This document shows, one piece after another, positions 48,219 through 56,806 of a stretch of 64,000 nt of DNA. The notes below the pieces were generated by a model that saw nothing but the letters and a program-made list of their open reading frames with translations, did no database searches and was not told where the DNA came from. Position numbers and translations under genes: made by a program. The DNA is from JAUVRX01 sp049664225 (lineage in GTDB: Bacteria > Acidobacteriota > Thermoanaerobaculia > Multivoradales > JAHEKO01): contig JBATEX010000114.1 in NCBI GenBank assembly GCA_049664225.1, positions 1 through 64,000 of the forward strand. Direction: 5' to 3'. Within the stretch, counting starts at the first letter, position 1; the number at the start of each line of letters is the position of its first letter.

Positions 48219-50339
48219 TCACGGTGACCCCTGCTCGGCCGGCCGGTCCTGACGGCGAACAGCACCCTCCTTGTCCCAGTTGAAGGCTAGTGAAGCGGGT
48301 GAGCCGTCGAGATACTCCGCGAAGCTCTTCAGCTCGCCGGTCTCATACCATTCCGTCCAGACTCCTGACAACGTGTTGGGGCCTTCGCTTCCATCCTTGG
48401 TCTGCGCGATGACTCTGGGAGCATCCGATGAGAACGTCTCGATTCTGATTTCCAGAGGTGCTGGGTGGCTCTCGATCGGGCTGAGCAACTCCTCGACCCG
48501 TGCAATGGCCGCCTCCGTTGCTCGATGGCCTGGGTTGTGTCGCTGCGCCTCGACAAGAGAGGGCAGAGCGACGTCGAAGCGGCGCCGTTCAGCCATGACC
48601 AGGCCGAACTTGAGATGAGCTTGGAAGTCTTGCGGCCAGAGAACACTCGCCCTTAGAAAGTACCCAGCCGCGGCCTCGAGCCGCCGCAGGTCTGTGAGGA
48701 AGAGACCGTACTGATAGTGCACGGTGGGGCTCAAGGGGTCCGCTCTCACGGCTCGCAGAAAGAGCGTCTCGGCTGCCGCCAAATCGCCCTCGAAAGCTCT
48801 GTGGCGGGCGGCGATTAGGAGGATTGTCGGCTCTTCGATGCCGTACTCCAGGGCTCGATAGGCAAGGCGGCGTGAGTCCTCCTCCCTGCCGGCCCAATCC
48901 AGTGTCCAGGCGAGCTGGGCCAAAGCGCGACCTTGGGTGGCTCGGTCAATTTCCCCTTCGACACGCTGAGTTATTCTCTGAATGGCTTCCTTTCCCCAAC
49001 TCGCGCCGGGGTTTACCGTTCCCTGCGCTGTCATCGCTTGCAGCAGAGTGATCGCCAGAAACCGATTACCCTCGATGGAGGGGTGAACGTGGTCCAGGAA
49101 GAACTCCTCGCCGAGAATCGAGTGTCCTTCCTCCTTGTCGATGCGTTTCTCCAAGAGGTCGATGAAGTCGATCAGCGGAGTTTGAGTCTCTTCCGCAACC
49201 TCCAGAAGGACCCTCCGCACCTCGGACAATGCCCGTAGTGGACAGACATCTTCATCTCGGGCTCGTTCGAAAGCTCGTTTGGCCTCATCCTTGCGCTCCA
49301 ACGCAAGTAGGGCTTGACCGCGAGCGTAGTAGGCGTCGGCGAAACGAGGGTTCACCGAGAGTGCCTGATCGATCGCGGCGAGGGCGTCTTGCCACCTGTT
49401 CTCCCGTGACAGGGACTCGGCCCTCTGCAGTAGAGCCTCAGATCTTTGGCGGTCCTGGTCGCTCAAACCGTCGGTATGTTGGCTCTTGAAAGGCGAGAAG
49501 CTCCGCAGGTTCGAAGCTGGCGTGACGAAGACCAGGCCTGCACCGGTGTCTTTGGCGATCTGAGTCATGCGTTCGAGGCTGACCCTGAAGTGTTTCAGAA
49601 CCTGGCTCGTGAGCGCGTCGTCTCGCTCGTAGAGCTCGAGGCCGGCCGACTTGTCCAGCTTTGCTTCCACTGTCGCTGGCAGCAGGTACTTGGAATCCTG
49701 GCCATCCGAGGTCGAGGCGTCTTCCTTTTTCAGTAGAGAACTCATCGCTGCCCAGGTCCTCGTGCGGGCCAGCACAGCTGCGGCGGATCGGAGAGGTCCC
49801 GGGAGCTCTCGCAAGGACCCGTAGGTTCGTTCCTCCAAGAATTCATTGTGTCCCGTGTACACGATGAAGAGATCGGGCTCGTATTGGGCCAGCTCTTCCA
49901 TCAAGGCGGCGACGCGGTAGCTGGCGTAGCTGATGCCGCCGGCGTTGATTACCTCCCAATCGCGGCTCGAATCTGCAACTGGCAGAAGCTCACGTAACCA
50001 ACCGGCAAAGGATGTCGAGTCGAAGTAAGGTCGACCATACGTTGTCGACCCACCTAGGCAAAAGATCCGGAAGGTTCGTGGTCCTTTCTTACGGCGGAAT
50101 CGCTGCTCGTTGAACAGCTTCCTCTTGTCTGGTGCCGTGATCAAGAAGTCTTCACCCTCGAGTTTCGGCTCCGGAACGAACAACGGCGCCTGGGAGGAGA
50201 ACCCGACGAAGGGATCACCCTCCCGCGTGACGGGCTCGATGCCCGCCAAGGCCAGCAGACCTTCCAAGATCCCAAAGAAGAGGACCAATGAAACCACAGC
50301 CAAAGTGGTTTCTTTCCAGGGTAAGCTGAATCGAGACAT
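48219..50339 (-). CDS. Membrane-anchored SGNH hydrolase with TPR repeats and a MORN-like tail
   Basis: A 706-residue protein. One transmembrane helix (about 11-32) leads to an SGNH/GDSL domain: block I CLGGSTTYG, block II INAGGISYASYR, block III YTGHNEFLE, block V LDHVHPS. About 100 residues of TPR helices are inserted within it (about 290-365: NRWQDALAAIDQALSVNPRF). More TPRs follow (about 450-610). The end, TEWYETGELKSFAEYLDG, is a MORN/YwqK-like repeat. SGNH domains of this kind add or remove acyl groups on surface glycans. Divergent from a TMTC-like gene, suggesting a shared glycan or protein-modification role. Confidence 0.8.
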   Translation of the reverse strand: MSRFSLPWKETTLAVVSLVLFFGILEGLLALAGIEPVTREGDPFVGFSSQAPLFVPEPKLEGEDFLITAPDKRKLFNEQRFRRKKGPRTFRIFCLGGSTTYGRPYFDSTSFAGWLRELLPVADSSRDWEVINAGGISYASYRVAALMEELAQYEPDLFIVYTGHNEFLEERTYGSLRELPGPLRSAAAVLARTRTWAAMSSLLKKEDASTSDGQDSKYLLPATVEAKLDKSAGLELYERDDALTSQVLKHFRVSLERMTQIAKDTGAGLVFVTPASNLRSFSPFKSQHTDGLSDQDRQRSEALLQRAESLSRENRWQDALAAIDQALSVNPRFADAYYARGQALLALERKDEAKRAFERARDEDVCPLRALSEVRRVLLEVAEETQTPLIDFIDLLEKRIDKEEGHSILGEEFFLDHVHPSIEGNRFLAITLLQAMTAQGTVNPGASWGKEAIQRITQRVEGEIDRATQGRALAQLAWTLDWAGREEDSRRLAYRALEYGIEEPTILLIAARHRAFEGDLAAAETLFLRAVRADPLSPTVHYQYGLFLTDLRRLEAAAGYFLRASVLWPQDFQAHLKFGLVMAERRRFDVALPSLVEAQRHNPGHRATEAAIARVEELLSPIESHPAPLEIRIETFSSDAPRVIAQTKDGSEGPNTLSGVWTEWYETGELKSFAEYLDGSPASLAFNWDKEGAVRRQDRPAEQGSP

Positions 50340-50565
50340 GGGCTGGCTCTGCGAGGACTTTCCTAGTGGAGTACCGATGTTGGCTATGGGGTCGGTTTCG
50401 GGTTCGGCCGATGACTTGCCATTGGCGCCGGCATCCGCCGATTATCACATCTCGGGGCCGTCAGTTGAACCAAACAGAGGGCGCTGCAGCTCGAGCCAGA
50501 CAGGATTTTCGGTATGCTGGCCAGACGGCGGATGGTGCCTCTCCCTTAGGGCATTCTCAGGCAGC

Positions 50566-52467
50566 ATGACTACTCCCGAGACCAACAGCATCTTCATGGC
50601 GTCGTCTACCCGCCGCGCGATACCGGGGACCAAGAGCGCGGCTCTCGGAGCCGCGGGTGTTTTCCTCGTCGCAGTTCTGGTCTATGCAACGACCCTGGGC
50701 CATGGATTCGTTTGGGACGATCACACGATTCTCCTGGCCTACGAGAGTCTGGACGACTGGTCGCGGGCCACCGCCACCCTGACTTCGAATTTCTTCCAGG
50801 AGAGCCAGGAGAAGGGTAGTTTCGATTACTGGCGACCTGCGGTTGTGCTGTCGCACATGATCGAGACGACCCTGTTAGGCCGAGCGGCCTGGGGGTTCCA
50901 TCTCGTGAACGTCCTGCTTCATGCTGCGACCTCCGCCCTGGTGATCTTTCTCGGACTCTTGTGGTTCGATCGGAAGGGGAGCGTCGCACTTCTCGCAGGG
51001 CTACTCTTCGCCGTCCATCCGGTGCACGTCGAGGTCGTGGCCTGGGTGTCGGGGCGGTCGGACCTGTTGCTGGGTCTGTTTCTCCTTTGCGCTCTGATCG
51101 GCGATCGTAAGCTGGGGCTCACGGGAAAGCAACGCTGGCTGTTCTTGTCGCTGCTGGCCTTCGCCTGTGCCCTGTTCTCGAAAGAGGCCGCGGCCGTCTT
51201 CCCGGTTCTGGTAGTAGCACGCAAATACCTCGAGCTGCCGGCAAAGGACTCCTTCCAGGCCAGAGCCTGGCTGGCGATCCGCGCCACCGTGCCTTCATTT
51301 GTGCTCCTCGGGTTCTATCTCTGGTTGCGGTTCGCCGTGATCGGGTCGGCTACCGTGCTTGAGGGACCGACAGCCGGAGACCGCCTGGCCCTCTTCTGGA
51401 CGTGGTGGAGCGCCTTTTGGCTCTATACTCGGCTGCTCCTCTGGCCGTCGCTTCTCAGCATCCTGCATGACGTTCAGATGGTCGAATCTCCCTGGTCGGC
51501 AGCGGTCGTCGCTGGGCTTGCGGTGTTCATCGCTCTTGCTTGGTGGGCCTGGAGGCGACGCCTTCGAGAAGCCGGAGTCACCTATGGAGTCCTCATTTGG
51601 CTGGTGTGTTTGGTCCCGGCAAGTCACTTCATCCTGCCGTTGACCTCGCAGGGGCAGGCTGGATTTCCGGTTGCTGAGCGATTCCTGTATGTGCCTTCGG
51701 TCGGTTTCTGTCTGGTGGTTGCATGGCTTCTCGGCTGCAGGTTTCCCCAGTGGCTCGGTCAATTGACGTTCTCGCGACGGAAGCTTGGCCGCGGTGTCTC
51801 TGAGCGCAGCTACCCAGTCGATAGCAGGAGCGTTTTGAGACTACTAAAGATCGGGCTGCCAATCTTGGTGGTTCTGGCAGCAGGCGCGAAGTCCTGGTCA
51901 CGGTGCCAGATTTGGAAAGATGAGGTAAGCCTCTTCGGTGCCGCCGTAGCACAGGTCCCCGGAAACGGCACAGCACAGCTCAACTACGCAGCGGCGCTCG
52001 GAGATCTGGCAGAGGAGGAAGACAATCCTGAAACCAGGGAAAGATTGATCGAAGAAGCGCGAGACCACTTTGGGCAAGCTCTGGAGCTGATTCCAGGCAA
52101 CTACCGAGTGTACTTTGGGCTGGGCAATCTCTATGTCTTGCAGGGCGACAGACTGCAGGCGAAAGAGTCCTACAAAGTGGCACTAAACCTGAACCCGGGC
52201 CTCTATCAGGCGATGGTGAATCTGGGTACTCTTCTGGCACAAGACGGCGACCTCCTGGGCGCCATGGATATGTTTCAGGATGCAGTACACCTTCGACCTC
52301 GAAATGCAAAGGCCAAAGTGAATCTTGCACATGTCCTGCAAATGTCAGGGCGCCTCGAGGAGGCGATCAATCTCTACCAGGCGGCTCTGAAGCTCGATCC
52401 AGGTCTCGACGCGGCGCGAAATGGGCTTCGTCGTGCCGAAGTGGCGATCGATGCGGCCACCGAATAG
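50566..52467 (+). CDS. TMTC-like membrane glycosyltransferase with C-terminal TPRs
   Basis: A 633-residue protein. About ten transmembrane helices (residues 25-440) carry GT-C features: GHGFVWDDHTILLAY with paired Asp in the first loop, NVLLHAATSALV, FAVHPVHVEVVAWVSGRSDL and FSKEAAAVFPVL. Four or so TPR units follow (about 475-625: YRVYFGLGNLYVLQGDRLQA and similar). This matches TMTC/DUF1736-type O-mannosyltransferase-like proteins. The start at 50566 is chosen after the divergent gene's end; 50596 is an alternative. Substrate unknown. Confidence 0.82.
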   Translation: MTTPETNSIFMASSTRRAIPGTKSAALGAAGVFLVAVLVYATTLGHGFVWDDHTILLAYESLDDWSRATATLTSNFFQESQEKGSFDYWRPAVVLSHMIETTLLGRAAWGFHLVNVLLHAATSALVIFLGLLWFDRKGSVALLAGLLFAVHPVHVEVVAWVSGRSDLLLGLFLLCALIGDRKLGLTGKQRWLFLSLLAFACALFSKEAAAVFPVLVVARKYLELPAKDSFQARAWLAIRATVPSFVLLGFYLWLRFAVIGSATVLEGPTAGDRLALFWTWWSAFWLYTRLLLWPSLLSILHDVQMVESPWSAAVVAGLAVFIALAWWAWRRRLREAGVTYGVLIWLVCLVPASHFILPLTSQGQAGFPVAERFLYVPSVGFCLVVAWLLGCRFPQWLGQLTFSRRKLGRGVSERSYPVDSRSVLRLLKIGLPILVVLAAGAKSWSRCQIWKDEVSLFGAAVAQVPGNGTAQLNYAAALGDLAEEEDNPETRERLIEEARDHFGQALELIPGNYRVYFGLGNLYVLQGDRLQAKESYKVALNLNPGLYQAMVNLGTLLAQDGDLLGAMDMFQDAVHLRPRNAKAKVNLAHVLQMSGRLEEAINLYQAALKLDPGLDAARNGLRRAEVAIDAATE

Positions 52468-52587
52468 GATTTGTGATGTACTACCATCACTGCCGGAGGT
52501 GACCGGCAGGTTGGTAGATGGGCAGATGAGTGCCAGGCTCGATCCTCCTTCGCCTCGGTGCCCCATCACGTTTCGGAGGGATACAGG

Positions 52588-53637
52588 ATGTTCTTCAGAA
52601 CGAGCACACTCGCACTGCTGTCGCTGGTTGCACTCTCCTTGGCCACCTCGCGACAGGGGCTTGCATTTCACGAAAAGGGTGTTGCCAACTGCAATGCCTG
52701 TCACACAACCCATGACTCGGTGGATGGTCAGCCCGTGGCGGATTCGGTGCCGTCCGACTGGGGCCTGCTGAAGAGCAACCCGAGTGATCTATGCCTATCC
52801 TGCCATGCCAGCCAACAGGGAGCTGTCCTGGGAAGCAACCTCTTGTTGCCTCCACCCGAGATGGGAGGGGGAAATTTCGTCTTCTTACTCGAAGACAACC
52901 TGAACGATGCGGCCGATGGTGCCACCGATCCGATTCCTGGTGATGCGGCCGGACACAATCTGGTGGCGCCGGAGCATGGACTGACGGCGGATCCTCGGTA
53001 CTCGTTTTCGCCTGGAGGCAGCTTCCCGAGCCAGCAGATGGGGTGCACGAGCTGTCACGACCCTCATGGGAACGACAGCTTTCGAATGTTGAACGGTGCC
53101 GAGCCAGTACAGGGTGGTAGTTTCACCTTCGCCGAGCCGGCTCCTGACGCTGAGGGTGTCGAGCTGGACTCCGTCGGCGAGTCGAGGGTGAACCACACGG
53201 CCTACGGACAGGGAATGAGTCGCTGGTGTGGCAATTGTCATGGCCGCTACCACGAGGATGGTCTCACCGGCTTCGAGCATCCCGCGGAGGAGCGACTTCA
53301 TGGAAAGCAACAGCAGCAATACGAGCAGTACGACGGCGATGACAATCCGACGGGTGGCTTGCCGACCAGCTCCTACCTGCCGGAGGTCCCGTTTGAAGAT
53401 ACTTTCGTGACGATCGAATCGACCTCGGGCCCATCTGCGACGAGCTGGGTCATGTGCCTGAGCTGTCACCGGGCCCATGCCAGCTCAGCCCCGTCGGCAG
53501 GGCGTTGGGATTTCAACGTGGCTGTCTTGGAGGATGACGGTGTTGTTTCCGGATCGTACCCGATTCCGAGTCCATACCGTACATCGAGTCAGGGCAGTCT
53601 CTGTAAGAAGTGCCATGAGACTGTCACTGGGGATTGA
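52588..53637 (+). CDS. Hexaheme c-type cytochrome
   Basis: A 349-residue exported protein: signal peptide to about residue 26 (GLAF), then six CxxCH motifs (CNACH, CLSCH, CTSCH, CGNCH, CLSCH, CKKCH). The motifs are far apart, with long Gly/Asp-rich stretches between them, as in extracellular cytochromes. CNACHTTHDS and CTSCHDPHGND resemble the repeat style of the 16- and 26-heme proteins encoded convergently downstream. Start at 52588 with GGAGGGATACAGG upstream. Probably an accessory of that system. Confidence 0.88.
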   Translation: MFFRTSTLALLSLVALSLATSRQGLAFHEKGVANCNACHTTHDSVDGQPVADSVPSDWGLLKSNPSDLCLSCHASQQGAVLGSNLLLPPPEMGGGNFVFLLEDNLNDAADGATDPIPGDAAGHNLVAPEHGLTADPRYSFSPGGSFPSQQMGCTSCHDPHGNDSFRMLNGAEPVQGGSFTFAEPAPDAEGVELDSVGESRVNHTAYGQGMSRWCGNCHGRYHEDGLTGFEHPAEERLHGKQQQQYEQYDGDDNPTGGLPTSSYLPEVPFEDTFVTIESTSGPSATSWVMCLSCHRAHASSAPSAGRWDFNVAVLEDDGVVSGSYPIPSPYRTSSQGSLCKKCHETVTGD

Positions 53638-53655
53638 GGGGAGGCGAGGTTTCGT

Positions 53656-54642
53656 TCAGTCTGCGGCCGGCACAGAATGGGCTGGAGACAAACCGGAGTA
53701 GACCTGCACCTTTCCTTGGTAGGACTGCGCGACGAAGAGCTGTCCAGTAGAGTCGAGAAATATGTCGAACGGGTAGTACAAGTAACCGGGGGCATCTCCG
53801 GGACCGGAGTACTCGCCAATGCACTCTTCTGTGTTGGGGTTCCACCGTAAGACGACCATTCTCTGTTGATCGATCATCAAGTAGTTGCCACTGGCCTCCA
53901 GTGCCGCGGCTGTGGGAAAAAGGAGGCCGCATGCCCCCCCCCCTCTCTTTCCCACCCGGCCGCATGGCGTGCCGTCGAGCTCGAAGCACCAGATCTGAGC
54001 CAACGACGTCATCGCCACAAGGAGTTTGTCGCCATAGATATCGACTTTGCTCGGAAACAGGTCTTCGAGTTCGGAGTCCGAAAGATCGGAGGTCAGATCG
54101 ACGCTCGTCTCGATGCGGCCACTTCGATCCGTGATCCACAGTCTGTTGTTTCGCCCATCGAGCGCCGCCAGTCGAGCGCCGTCGGGAGAAATGGCGACGG
54201 ATTCGAGACTCGGCACCGGAAGCTGAGGCGGAAGATCGGCGAGTTGGATCTCATCGATCGGCAGCCCATCGAAGTCCAGTAGGAGGATCCTCCCTCTCGA
54301 ACCGCTTCGGGCGGTCAGGAGGAAGAGGAACCCATCCCGGTCGACCGCAAGATCCTTAGGCGCCGAAAAGTTCTCTCCACCGGGAATCTCGAAGCTGAAC
54401 AAACCCTCTCGGTCGAAGATGAGGATTCGGTTTCCCCTGTCGTCACAGACGAAGATCTCACCAGTGGCCTCGTCGACGGTGACCGCGACAGCAGAGACGA
54501 TTCGATCGCCCAAGACCGGCAGAGTCAGCAGGTCCTGGTACTTGGGGACCGCCGCCATCAGACACCCGGGAGCCAGCACAGCAAGGAGCAGGGGCAGGAG
54601 AAGAGGGATAGGGAGCCTCGGGCGAGCCTGTCTCACAATCAA
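53656..54642 (-). CDS. Exported NHL/six-bladed beta-propeller protein, copy 2
   Basis: A 328-residue protein with an N-terminal hydrophobic signal ending APGCLMAA, whose Cys could be lipidated. It has propeller repeats such as VDEATGEIFVCDDRGNRILIFDREG, DLAVDRDGFLFLLTARSGSRGRILLLDFDG and FDIFLDSTGQLFVAQSYQGKVQVYSG, the NHL style. NHL proteins occur in operons for extracellular multiheme cytochromes, where they may bind or assemble them. Its ATG overlaps the stop of the previous propeller gene (ATGA). Last gene of the operon. Confidence 0.82.
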   Translation of the reverse strand: MIVRQARPRLPIPLLLPLLLAVLAPGCLMAAVPKYQDLLTLPVLGDRIVSAVAVTVDEATGEIFVCDDRGNRILIFDREGLFSFEIPGGENFSAPKDLAVDRDGFLFLLTARSGSRGRILLLDFDGLPIDEIQLADLPPQLPVPSLESVAISPDGARLAALDGRNNRLWITDRSGRIETSVDLTSDLSDSELEDLFPSKVDIYGDKLLVAMTSLAQIWCFELDGTPCGRVGKRGGGACGLLFPTAAALEASGNYLMIDQQRMVVLRWNPNTEECIGEYSGPGDAPGYLYYPFDIFLDSTGQLFVAQSYQGKVQVYSGLSPAHSVPAAD

Positions 54643-55544
54643 CTCCCAGCAGCTATTCGACGAAAGATCTGAACTCTTCCATTCCCTTCATCTGCGACCA
54701 CGACCCGGCCATCGGGAAGGTGATCGAAACTGCTCGGCAGGAAGAGAAGACCAGGCTCCCAGCCTCGGCGACTGCCCGACGCCACCCAGCGGCCGGTCGA
54801 ATCGAATTCCAGGAGTCTGCCACCGTGTCGATCGAGAACGGTGGTCCTCCCACCTTCTTCTGCGGTCAGACCCACCGGCCAGGCAGGCTTGCCATCGATT
54901 GGAGGAAGCTCCCACGCCTCGGCTTGCTCCCACTCTCTGTTGAAGCGAAGGACTTTCGCCTCGTCCGCCAGGGTAACGAGAAAGCCACCGCTCCAATCGG
55001 CAGTCAGTCCAGTTACGTGACCCGGAACGGCCGTTTCACGAACAACCTCACCGGATGGAGAGAGCTCGACCACACGCCTGGAGGCCAGATCGAACGCGAG
55101 CAGGTTGCCACCGGGTGTCGAAGCAACCCTCCCCACGACCAGTTCTGGCTGTACCGGTATCTTGCGGGCGGAGAGATCGGTCCGGTCGAAAGCCATCAGG
55201 CCGCCTTCTCCACGAAGGGACGCGACCCATCTTTCACCGTCAAAGGTGAGTGAGGAAGCCACCGACGGCAGAGTCACTTCGGTCTGAAGCTGCCAGGACA
55301 CGCCCTGCTTGCCGAACAGAAGAAGGCGCGGTCTTTCCAGTCCATCGGCGACCAACAGCTCCCGCTCACTGGCAGATGCCACCGCGGAAGGTGCAAGGAT
55401 CTCCTTGCCTTCTGGAACGCTGAGAGTCTCGGACCAGACATAGGTTCGTGGCGGACCTGGTTGGGCTGAGATTGGGCCTCCAGCGGCGCATCCAAGAAGT
55501 GCGACCATTGCCCAAGTCAGATGTCGTCTCGCAAATCGACTCAT
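54639..55544 (-). CDS. Exported NHL-like beta-propeller protein, copy 1
   Basis: A 301-residue protein with signal peptide or lipobox (WAMVALLGCAAG) and repeats like SASERELLVADGLERPRLLLFG, TPGGNLLAFDLASRRVVELSPSG and LPDGRVVVADEGNGRVQIFR. Start at 55544 overlaps the stop of the 16-heme gene by four bases, so the two are translationally coupled. This tight coupling supports a shared function with the cytochromes. No catalytic residues are apparent. Confidence 0.8.
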   Translation of the reverse strand: MSRFARRHLTWAMVALLGCAAGGPISAQPGPPRTYVWSETLSVPEGKEILAPSAVASASERELLVADGLERPRLLLFGKQGVSWQLQTEVTLPSVASSLTFDGERWVASLRGEGGLMAFDRTDLSARKIPVQPELVVGRVASTPGGNLLAFDLASRRVVELSPSGEVVRETAVPGHVTGLTADWSGGFLVTLADEAKVLRFNREWEQAEAWELPPIDGKPAWPVGLTAEEGGRTTVLDRHGGRLLEFDSTGRWVASGSRRGWEPGLLFLPSSFDHLPDGRVVVADEGNGRVQIFRRIAAGS

Positions 55545-56806
55545 GAGGAGCCTCCACCAATCTCCTTGTGGCAACCGATGCACAGGTCTCTTTCGTCGGA
55601 TGCATGCAGGTACATCTCATAGCCCGGTTCGTGGATGCTGTGGCAGGAGAGGCAGGTCATCGAGCTGCCTGTTCTCACATCGATGGCTTCCTCGCCGACT
55701 GGATGGCGAATCGAATGTTCATGGGTGTGACACTCCGCGCAGAGCTCGATGGAGTCTTGCCGAAGTAGAACAGGCCTGGGACCTCCGTGGGCCATATGGC
55801 AGTCGGAGCATCCGACCCCCTCCCCGTGCGAGCTGAATCGCAGGGGTTGGCCGGACTTGGAACCGCCGGGATCGTGGCAAGAGAGGCAGACCGACTCGGT
55901 CGAAGACTTGAGCATGGAAGCACCCTCACCCGCATGGGGATTGTGGCAGGCCACACAGGCACCACCCCCGGCGGAGATATGGGGGTAGGGAGCCGCGATC
56001 GACGCCTCCACCTGATCGCTGTGACAGTCAGCACAGAGCCTGGTCAAGGGCTCGACAAGAGCAAAAGGCTCGGAGGATGCTGCTGCCTGATGGCACGAGG
56101 TGCAATCGCCGCTGGCAAAGGGCTCGTGCAGGGTTTCACGAAAAAGCCCCCGCCTGGCGGACGCGTGCGGATCGTGACAGGTGGCGCACGAGGCGGTCTC
56201 GACAGGATATCCGGAGTGAGATGCCCTCAGGCCCGCGCTCGCTTGGTGGCAGGCAGCGCAAAGTCCAGCCCCATCATTCTTGACCAGCGACTCTGCGGAA
56301 GCTGAGTGCGGCTCGTGACAGTTGCCGCAACGGCCTTGAGCAAAGGGCGTGTGCTGTACCTTCTTTGCCTTCCAGGACTCGATCTCCGAATGGCAGGTAG
56401 CGCATAGTTCGTTGGGCTGATCGAGGAGCATCCCACGAATATTGCCGCCATGAGGTTGATGACATTGGGTACATGCGCCTTCGGCGAACGGCTGATGAAT
56501 GACTGTTCGCTGGGCTGCAAGGGTGGTGTTGGGGTGGCAGGAAGCGCAAAGGACACCGGGCCTCTCCAGCAGCAACCCGGCAATTCGCGAGACGTGTGGA
56601 TTGTGGCACGCGATGCAGTCGCCCTCCGTGATCGGCGGGTGAGGGAATTTGCTGGCCATCGCTTCATCGAAATCGTGGCACTCGAGACAGACTCGACCGT
56701 CCTGCGCGCTGGCCAGCGAGGGAGAGGCCTCACTCCGATCGGGCCCGAGCACCAATGCGAACCACAACGCAGCTAGTAATCCGACGCAGCTGAGCAGCGT
56801 TTTCAC
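55541..56806 (-). CDS. Sixteen-heme c-type cytochrome
   Basis: A 421-residue secreted protein: signal peptide (about 1-28), then sixteen CxxCH motifs (CLECH, CIACH, CASCH, CTQCH, CATCH, CGNCH, CAACH, CATCH, CTSCH, CADCH, CVACH, CLSCH, CSDCH, CAECH, CLSCH, CIGCH). They come in doublets of about 45 residues, with CxxCHxPH alternating with LCxxCH, so the protein grew by duplication. Start is GTG at 56806 with AGGAGGTGCTCA upstream, overlapping the stop of the 26-heme gene. Extracellular conduction is the probable role; no reductase site is evident. Confidence 0.9.
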   Translation of the reverse strand: MKTLLSCVGLLAALWFALVLGPDRSEASPSLASAQDGRVCLECHDFDEAMASKFPHPPITEGDCIACHNPHVSRIAGLLLERPGVLCASCHPNTTLAAQRTVIHQPFAEGACTQCHQPHGGNIRGMLLDQPNELCATCHSEIESWKAKKVQHTPFAQGRCGNCHEPHSASAESLVKNDGAGLCAACHQASAGLRASHSGYPVETASCATCHDPHASARRGLFRETLHEPFASGDCTSCHQAAASSEPFALVEPLTRLCADCHSDQVEASIAAPYPHISAGGGACVACHNPHAGEGASMLKSSTESVCLSCHDPGGSKSGQPLRFSSHGEGVGCSDCHMAHGGPRPVLLRQDSIELCAECHTHEHSIRHPVGEEAIDVRTGSSMTCLSCHSIHEPGYEMYLHASDERDLCIGCHKEIGGGSS

